A stretch of DNA of 64,000 nt, taken from NCBI GenBank assembly GCA_964590645.1, contig CAZPYJ010000008.1, forward strand, positions 1 through 64,000, written 5' to 3'. Below are positions 58,709 through 64,000 of the stretch, piece after piece. Source of the DNA: JAGNHN01 sp964590645. Its GTDB lineage: Bacteria; Bacteroidota; Bacteroidia; Bacteroidales; JAGNHN01. Both the position numbers and the translations under genes were made by a program. The notes beneath the pieces were generated by a model. That model had not been told where the DNA came from and searched no databases. It saw only the letters and a program-made list of their open reading frames with translations. Within the stretch, counting starts at the first letter, position 1. Each line of letters opens with the position of its first letter.

Positions 58709-60335
58709 TCATATCTCCTGATCGGGCTTTCAGGATTTCGATTTCTTCCCTGAGTTCCTTCATCCTGAACTCACGCTCGATGGTGGCTTCCTGAAAACGT
58801 TCCAGTTCCGCCACCCGCTCGCGGAGCTCTTGGGTTTTGTGATGAACTGCACTTTCCAATTCCTGATTGATCTGGCGCAACTGCTCTTCGATGGATTTTC
58901 TTCTTACAATTTCTCCAATAAGCTTGGCCGCGGCGGCCAGCCTGTCTCTGGCTGTTTCGATAATAAAGGGTGGCCTGGTTTCATATTCCCCGGCTTTTTC
59001 CCGCAGCATCCCGACAGGCACCTGGTATTTTTCAGCGATCTCACTAAGTTTCCCAGTATCTCTGGGTGGATCGCCATAGCCAAAATTAATGGCACCGATG
59101 ATCTCGTTTCCCGACCGGATAGGCAGGGCATAGAGGCGGATGCCTCCGTTGCATTCAATATCCACCGCCTCTCCCTTTTCCATAGCTGGTACAGAGGCGT
59201 CTTCCCAGCAGGAGCGATGGCAGAGCCATTGCTCGCATCCCAGCGCTTCCTGGTCATTGTCGGTTTGGCAATTCTTCCGCGAGGAAGCATCCAGAAAATG
59301 ACACCAGCCGCTGGAGAAGAGTCCGAGGGCATAATCGCCATTCTTTTCATAAATGGCAGAAGAGGTGTCTAAAAGGCCCATATAATCGCGGGCGATATCG
59401 CTCAGCACTTCCTCTCCCACCGAGTCAAGGATCAGCCGGCTGGTGTTCAGTTTGGTGAGGTCTCCGTATGCCGGTTCTTTCGCAACAGAATGCCGGTGGT
59501 CATCTGTGGTTTTCCCTTTCCGGAGCATCCACTCTAGTTTTTTCAGGGCGGTTTCGGCGTATTTCTTTTCGCTGATGTCCTCAATGTAGCCTTCCAGGAA
59601 AAGCACTTCTCCTTTTTCATCATAGACGCCTCTGCCGCGTTCCCATATCCAGCGTTCCTCTCCCCCGGCATTGAGGATGGGATATTCCGCCACAAACCGG
59701 GTTTTATTCTCAATGGCTTTTTGCCAATCCCTCCAAATGATTTCCTGGAAATCCTTACGAATAAGATCGTTGAAAGAAAGCTCCCGGTTGCCGATGAGTT
59801 CTTCAGGAGTATAGCCTGTGGCCTTGTACACCCCTTCACTCAGGTATAACATTGTCCATTGGTGATCGTAACGGCAGCGATATACAAATCCGGGAAGGTT
59901 TTCTATTATCAAATGAAGTTGGCGCTCTCTTTCTTTCAAGGCTTCTTCCGCCTTCTTCCGCTCACTAATATCCTCTACCACCCCTTCAATCCATCCTTTT
60001 TCGGGGAAGATTCTGGCTGAGTATGAGGCCCAGAATATTTTCCGGTCTTTCCGATAAAAGCGTGCCCCGAAGTCTTGGACTTCCCCATTTTTCCTTATTT
60101 CGCGGAGCATCCTATCGCGCGTGCCGGCATCCACATAATTATTGGAAGTGGCATATTCTGCGATAAATTCCTCCCGGCTGGGGTAGCCAAACATTTTTGC
60201 GATCTGCTGGTTGGCCTCCAGGATTTTTCCATCAGATATCCGTGTACGGAACAAGCCCACCTGCGCATTCTGGAAAAGATTGCGATAGGTCTCTTCGCTT
60301 TCCCGAAGGGCTTTTTGAAAGTCCGGATTGCTCAT
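58701..60335 (-). CDS. PAS-PAS-PocR protein without kinase domain
   Basis: The 544-residue cytoplasmic product has two PAS domains (about 15-130 and 145-260; VGLFRTRISDGKILEANQQI and LYLSEGVYKATGYTPEELIG), then a PocR-type sensory domain (about 300-455) with cysteines in GWCHFLD, NCQTD, CEQWLCHRSCW and IECNGGI. A coiled-coil tail follows (VAELERFQEATIEREFRMKE). PocR domains bind small ligands, in the founding case 1,3-propanediol. There is no kinase domain. ATG60335 has a strong GGAGG 7 bases upstream. It is the first gene of the four-gene overlapped set. Confidence 0.88.
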   Translation of the reverse strand: MSNPDFQKALRESEETYRNLFQNAQVGLFRTRISDGKILEANQQIAKMFGYPSREEFIAEYATSNNYVDAGTRDRMLREIRKNGEVQDFGARFYRKDRKIFWASYSARIFPEKGWIEGVVEDISERKKAEEALKERERQLHLIIENLPGFVYRCRYDHQWTMLYLSEGVYKATGYTPEELIGNRELSFNDLIRKDFQEIIWRDWQKAIENKTRFVAEYPILNAGGEERWIWERGRGVYDEKGEVLFLEGYIEDISEKKYAETALKKLEWMLRKGKTTDDHRHSVAKEPAYGDLTKLNTSRLILDSVGEEVLSDIARDYMGLLDTSSAIYEKNGDYALGLFSSGWCHFLDASSRKNCQTDNDQEALGCEQWLCHRSCWEDASVPAMEKGEAVDIECNGGIRLYALPIRSGNEIIGAINFGYGDPPRDTGKLSEIAEKYQVPVGMLREKAGEYETRPPFIIETARDRLAAAAKLIGEIVRRKSIEEQLRQINQELESAVHHKTQELRERVAELERFQEATIEREFRMKELREEIEILKARSGDMNE

Positions 60336-60448
60336 TGTCTTTCCTCCCTGTGAACACTTTTGCAACGACTGTAATCTGGTATGTTCAGCCAAAGAGGGGG
60401 GGAAGATAAGAAAATATAGGAAGGGATGCCATATCCCTGTCAATGAAA

Positions 60449-62035
60449 TTATCTGATCAAAATTTTGGCCTGGCCTTCCTGCCCACCCTCTCTGATGTGC
60501 AGGATGTACATTCCGGGAGCAAGCCCGACGGTTTGGATGCGCAAGGAATTCTCCTGAAGGGATTTCCGCACAGGAATGTTTTGTCCGGTAAGGGTATGCA
60601 ACACTGCTTCAGGATGGAGGCTGTTCCAGGGAAGATGGACGGCGAAAAGCCCAGAAGCAGGATTAGGATAGGCTTGCAGGAGATGTGGCATTCCGGCTTC
60701 ATTCAGTGCCGTGCTTGTCTTAATCAGGCTGACTTTAAATATTCTGTTGGTGGCGTGGCTGCTTCCGGTGGTTTGCATAAAAATGTTTGGCTGAGAACTC
60801 TGGATGCCCCCGTAAATATGCCCAATGCTGGTTTTTCCCGGAGGAAGAAGGTCGAAATCAAGAATCTCACCCGCCATTAAGGGAAGGTTCCCCAGGGGGA
60901 TAAACTCAGCACTGGCACCCAGCAAGGCAGGCATTCTCTGCGATAAGACTCTTTCAGTCATTGAGCTGTCGGCAAAACGGGAGACCACACTGATGGTGTT
61001 GACAAAGGGAACCGCAGAATCGACCACGGCGATCTGGTTCAGGCTGTCCCAGGTATACATTCCGATCCCCCCGAAAAAGAGGGTATGCATAGCATTGTCG
61101 ATTTGGGCATATACAGGAAGATGTGCCGTATGATATTGATTGAACTCCTGCTTGAAGTGCTGCTCCGGAATGGGGTAATAAGTGGTATCGTGTATGTCCA
61201 CGGTATTAAACCAGGGCAGATCCACATTGGGCCTGAAGACCCCGGAAAAAGCGGTAAAGCCTACCTTTCCATCCGGAAAAACCTGAGGAACCATATTGTA
61301 ATCCCTGCGATGAAGCTCCTGGGCATCCGAGATTTCACGATAATCCTGGATCTGATAAGTGCCAGCAATTTCCTTCAGGGTGAACATACGAATGGCATCC
61401 GTGTAGGTCTGGGTGTAAGAAGGATTCCCGTGGGGGTTGTACCTGCCGGTGAATTTATGTCCTCCGACCAGATAAAAAGTACTGTCCATCAGGCCCAGAT
61501 AGCCTCCTGTAACGGCCATCCGGTTATCCTGCATCTGAGTAAAAGCTGCGGCAGGCGAAGTCCCCTGGACCAGTGCATCGTGCAAGAGTGGCAGCTTGAC
61601 CACCAAGAGGTATGGCCAGGTATCATACTGATTGCTGGCAGCATCGTAGCCATAGCCCCCAATGACATAGAGCAGGCTGTCGTGTTGCACAAAATTGGTG
61701 TTGGTTGCCTCCAGTTGTTTGGCAATGGATGGGGCCAGTACACTGACCGGCTGTGACCATACCTGCCCGCTGGACGGATCCATCATCCAGATATGCTTGT
61801 TGGCACTGTCGGGAGGGAAGGAATTGAACGGATTGTGGCCGTGCAACCCACTGATGCGCCCGCACATCGCAATCCATCGCTCATTATGGACACCCACAGC
61901 ATAGGATTGCAGGCCTGGAGCATTGGAGATAAAAACCTCTTCCAGTACTACCTGAAAAGGCAGGCCTGAAGGTTGAGTCTGAACACTTCCCAGTATTATC
62001 AAGAGAAGGAAGAAAGTGAGGATGCTCTTTTTCAT
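60449..62035 (-). CDS. Exported kelch-like protein with T9SS sorting domain
   Basis: The 528-residue product has a signal peptide (MKKSILTFFLLLIILGSVQT), then kelch/beta-propeller-like repeats, with glycine pairs and aromatic residues in LLYVIGGYGYDAASNQYDTW, STFYLVGGHKFTGRYNPHG and MHTLFFGGIGMYTWD. The C-terminal type A sorting domain starts LLQAYPNPASGLFAVHLP and ends with a lysine/arginine tail (QAKILIR). It should be secreted by the type IX system. Function unknown. It is on the same strand as the sensory set, 113 bases upstream of it, so it may or may not share its transcript. Confidence 0.85.
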   Translation of the reverse strand: MKKSILTFFLLLIILGSVQTQPSGLPFQVVLEEVFISNAPGLQSYAVGVHNERWIAMCGRISGLHGHNPFNSFPPDSANKHIWMMDPSSGQVWSQPVSVLAPSIAKQLEATNTNFVQHDSLLYVIGGYGYDAASNQYDTWPYLLVVKLPLLHDALVQGTSPAAAFTQMQDNRMAVTGGYLGLMDSTFYLVGGHKFTGRYNPHGNPSYTQTYTDAIRMFTLKEIAGTYQIQDYREISDAQELHRRDYNMVPQVFPDGKVGFTAFSGVFRPNVDLPWFNTVDIHDTTYYPIPEQHFKQEFNQYHTAHLPVYAQIDNAMHTLFFGGIGMYTWDSLNQIAVVDSAVPFVNTISVVSRFADSSMTERVLSQRMPALLGASAEFIPLGNLPLMAGEILDFDLLPPGKTSIGHIYGGIQSSQPNIFMQTTGSSHATNRIFKVSLIKTSTALNEAGMPHLLQAYPNPASGLFAVHLPWNSLHPEAVLHTLTGQNIPVRKSLQENSLRIQTVGLAPGMYILHIREGGQEGQAKILIR

Positions 62036-62113
62036 ATCAACAAAATTACATATAAAATGTATCCGGATTCACAATAACTTAATATGCGTTTTCCCTATGC
62101 GCTCATTTTTTCT

Positions 62114-62121
62114 TATCTTTG
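62114..62121 (+). promoter_or_regulatory. Possible deoC promoter -7 box
   Basis: TATCTTTG is an exact TAnnTTTG, 34 bases upstream of ATG62156, in the gap after a divergent gene. No clear -33 element. Confidence 0.4.
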
Positions 62122-62155
62122 ACGATTCGGTTCAAAAAATCCGGAAGAGGAGCCT

Positions 62156-63007
62156 ATGACCGATTTTAAGAAGCATCCAACCATCGACCCCAAGGCACTG
62201 AGCAAAAGGGTTGAAAAGATCATTAAAGCAGAACTTGCCAATCATTCCAGGATTGAAGCCCTGAGGAAGATTCTGAGTATCATCGATTTGACCAGCCTGA
62301 AAGGGGATGAAAAGGAAGAAGACATTCTGGCATTGTGCAAGCTGGCTCGCAGTTTTGCAGATGAGGAGCAAAGCATCCCGACTGTTGCGGCCATTTGTGT
62401 TTACCCCCCTTTTATTCCTCAGGCCGCAGACCTGCTATCCGACACTGACATTCTCCTGGCAGCGGTTGCCGGTGGTTTCCCCGGTGGGGATTCACCTACT
62501 GCCCTGAAGGTGGAGGAGGTGAGGGAAGCCCAGAAGCTGGGTGCCGAGGAGATTGATATGGTGATGAACTATTCGCTTTTCCTTGAGGGAAAGTACGAGG
62601 CCGTTGCAGATGACATTGCCGCAGTGAAAAGTGTTTGCCGGGACATTGACCTGAAGGTGATCCTGGAAACGGGAAAACTGGGGAGCCCCGACAACATCCG
62701 TAAGGCTAGTGAAATCGCCATTGAAGCGGGCGCTGATTTCCTGAAGACCTCTACCGGAAAAACGGAACCGGCCGCCACATTGGAAGCCCTGCTGGTGATG
62801 AGTGAAGTGGTGAAGGACTATTATGAGCATACCGGCATCATCATCGGGCTGAAGCCAGCCGGAGGCATACGCGAACCCGTGCAGGCTTTTCACTATCTGA
62901 GCATCGTCTACCACATTCTGGGCGCGCAATGGCTGAGCCCGGAGTTCTTCCGCATCGGTGCCAGCCAGCTTGCCGTAAAGGTTTTTGAAGAATTGAAGGG
63001 GAGCTGA
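62156..63007 (+). CDS. deoC: Deoxyribose-phosphate aldolase
   Basis: The 283-residue class I aldolase splits 2-deoxyribose 5-phosphate into glyceraldehyde 3-phosphate and acetaldehyde. The N-terminal extension (about 40 residues) precedes the barrel; IIDLTSLKGDEKEEDI holds the first strand. The Schiff-base lysine is in ADFLKTSTGK (about residue 199) and the second active-site lysine in IGLKPAGGIR. VAAICVYPPF and AEEIDMVMNY are further family segments. It stands alone, away from other deo genes. Confidence 0.95.
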   Translation: MTDFKKHPTIDPKALSKRVEKIIKAELANHSRIEALRKILSIIDLTSLKGDEKEEDILALCKLARSFADEEQSIPTVAAICVYPPFIPQAADLLSDTDILLAAVAGGFPGGDSPTALKVEEVREAQKLGAEEIDMVMNYSLFLEGKYEAVADDIAAVKSVCRDIDLKVILETGKLGSPDNIRKASEIAIEAGADFLKTSTGKTEPAATLEALLVMSEVVKDYYEHTGIIIGLKPAGGIREPVQAFHYLSIVYHILGAQWLSPEFFRIGASQLAVKVFEELKGS

Positions 63008-63102
63008 GCCTGCTGAACATCCCTGTTAAAAATCTGTTAAATACAGTCCGGCCCCGTCAGGCTGGCCGTATTTTCGTGTCCAGATATTAAACCCTGATCA
63101 CA

Positions 63103-63891
63103 ATGAAACACAATATAGTACTTGTTCTGGTTCTCGCCCTGCTCTCAGCCTTCCCTTCCCGCAGCCAGACGACCCTGGATACCGCCGTGAATTTTTCCGC
63201 CAAAGATATTCACGGGCAAACCCACGTGCTTTTCGACATTCTCGACAACGGCAATATGGTCGTCATCGATTTCTTCTCCACCTCCTGTGGCCCCTGCGCC
63301 ACCTATGCGCCAATGATTCAGGAGTCGTACCAGCACTTTGGAATGAACAATGGCAATGTATACTTCCTGGGCATTTCGTGGGGAGATGACAACCTGGGTG
63401 TACATATTTTCGACAGCATACACGGCATTACATACCCCAGTGTCAGCGGCACCCAGGGGAGCGGGAACCAGATCAACATCGCCTATAATATCCTTTCCTA
63501 TCCCAGCGTGGTACTCATTATGCCGGATCGCAGCATCAGGGAGAAACAAATCTGGCCACCCACCACGCAGCGGATCGACAGCATACTGATCGCCAACGGA
63601 GGCATCACCACCCGCCTGATTTCACAGAATGGATCGGCACAATGGCACAAGCTGTGGCCCAATCCGGCCCGGGATCAGGCGAAAATCAGCCTCAGTCTGA
63701 ATGCCCCTTCCCGCATCAGGGCTGAAATGATAGACCTGACCGGGAAAATGGTCAGCAGCATACAGCAAGATATGCAGGCCGGCCTGCAGTTTGTCCAGCT
63801 GGATTTCCCTGAAGTCCCTCCTGGACTGTATATGGTGCGACTCGAGGAAAACGGCCTTCCCATCGGCACAAAAAGATTGATTATCTATTAG
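63103..63891 (+). CDS. Secreted TlpA-like redoxin with T9SS sorting domain
   Basis: The 262-residue product has a signal peptide (LVLVLALLSAFPSRSQ), a thioredoxin-fold domain (about 25-165) with the redox pair in STSCGPCATYAPM and the cis-proline in ILSYPSVVLIM, and a C-terminal type A sorting domain (KLWPNPARDQAKISLSL, then PPGLYMVRLEENGLPIGTKR and a basic end). It probably works outside the cell as a thiol oxidoreductase. An exported neighbour gene starts 60 bases downstream. Confidence 0.88.
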   Translation: MKHNIVLVLVLALLSAFPSRSQTTLDTAVNFSAKDIHGQTHVLFDILDNGNMVVIDFFSTSCGPCATYAPMIQESYQHFGMNNGNVYFLGISWGDDNLGVHIFDSIHGITYPSVSGTQGSGNQINIAYNILSYPSVVLIMPDRSIREKQIWPPTTQRIDSILIANGGITTRLISQNGSAQWHKLWPNPARDQAKISLSLNAPSRIRAEMIDLTGKMVSSIQQDMQAGLQFVQLDFPEVPPGLYMVRLEENGLPIGTKRLIIY

Positions 63892-63951
63892 TTGTATTCG
63901 TATCTAATAATTTGTATCTTGCGGGGTTCCTAACCAAAACAACCCGGCTTG

Positions 63952-64000
63952 ATGAAAAAACTCCTTACCCTACTGCTCCTTGCAGGTTTCGCAGCGACGA
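63952..64000 (+). CDS. Start of an exported protein gene, cut by the window edge
   Basis: ATG63952 opens a frame reading MKKLLTLLLLAGFAAT up to the window edge, a typical signal peptide start. Nothing can be said about the mature protein. It follows the secreted redoxin on the same strand. Confidence 0.6.
   Translation, partial: MKKLLTLLLLAGFAAT

Noticed and set aside
63008..63102. Terminator between deoC and the redoxin gene
   Set aside because: AATAC...GGCC and GGCC-GTATTTT can pair only with a five-base bulge; too weak to list.

Overview
The window is a chromosomal segment of a member of the Bacteroidota. The evidence is two clear type IX secretion C-terminal sorting domains plus a third on a redoxin, gliding lipoprotein GldH beside a RicT/PSP1 protein, an IPExxxVDY protein, a long two-domain IspG, several promoters with the Bacteroidetes -7 box TAnnTTTG, and mostly weak Shine-Dalgarno sites. 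Order and family cannot be settled from the sequence. By eye the DNA is moderately GC-rich, except for an AT-rich patch at about 75-600.

Regions. 1-1.75 kb is an accessory patch: an AT-rich SRPBCC gene whose signal peptide is cut at its 5' end, a methyltransferase, and an open frame that looks like the tail of a lost gene. 1.8-14.1 kb is acyl-CoA metabolism: phosphate butyryltransferase and butyrate kinase, then on the other strand acyl-CoA dehydrogenase with EtfB and EtfA, a sugar-nucleotide epimerase-like protein, both subunits of methylmalonyl-CoA mutase, a DMT permease, and a second butyrate-kinase homologue with altered active-site motifs. 14.1-18.8 kb holds recG and pheT. 18.8-21.3 kb is a repeat-rich island with an ORF6N protein and a RelE/ParE-type toxin-antitoxin pair. 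21.3-30.1 kb holds a secreted M1 aminopeptidase, a lipid kinase, a glycosyltransferase, a HAD phosphatase, tRNA-Ile(CAU), a GNAT acetyltransferase, uvrC and thiL. 30.2-34.2 kb holds an AraC regulator followed by three exported proteins, one of them OmpA-like. 34.2-41.3 kb is an envelope cluster read on the minus strand: holB, ricT, gldH, a class A penicillin-binding protein and a multi-membrane-segment protein. 41.4-44.8 kb is a type B succinate dehydrogenase/fumarate reductase. 45-50 kb has two aminopeptidase P paralogues, ispG and a leucine-rich-repeat protein. 50.1-60.3 kb is a large signalling cluster. 60.4-64 kb has a kelch-like T9SS protein, deoC, a redoxin with a sorting domain and the start of another exported protein.

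How the genes fit together. Ptb-Buk can turn butyryl-CoA or a branched-chain acyl-CoA into acid plus ATP; Bcd-EtfBA handles the matching oxidation or reduction; methylmalonyl-CoA mutase and succinate dehydrogenase/fumarate reductase link propionyl-CoA and succinate. This fits amino-acid catabolism or fermentation, but direction cannot be read from sequence.

The most interesting part is the signalling cluster. Four genes (60335 down to 53513) overlap one another by a few bases. The first three have different input domains (PAS-PAS-PocR, an eight-segment membrane domain with PAS, a periplasmic solute-binding domain with PAS) but no kinase domain, and all end in nearly the same coiled coil. Only the fourth has a histidine kinase. 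An Rcp1-like single-domain response regulator and a hybrid kinase follow. I propose that the three kinase-less proteins are interchangeable input subunits for one kinase; this is inference.
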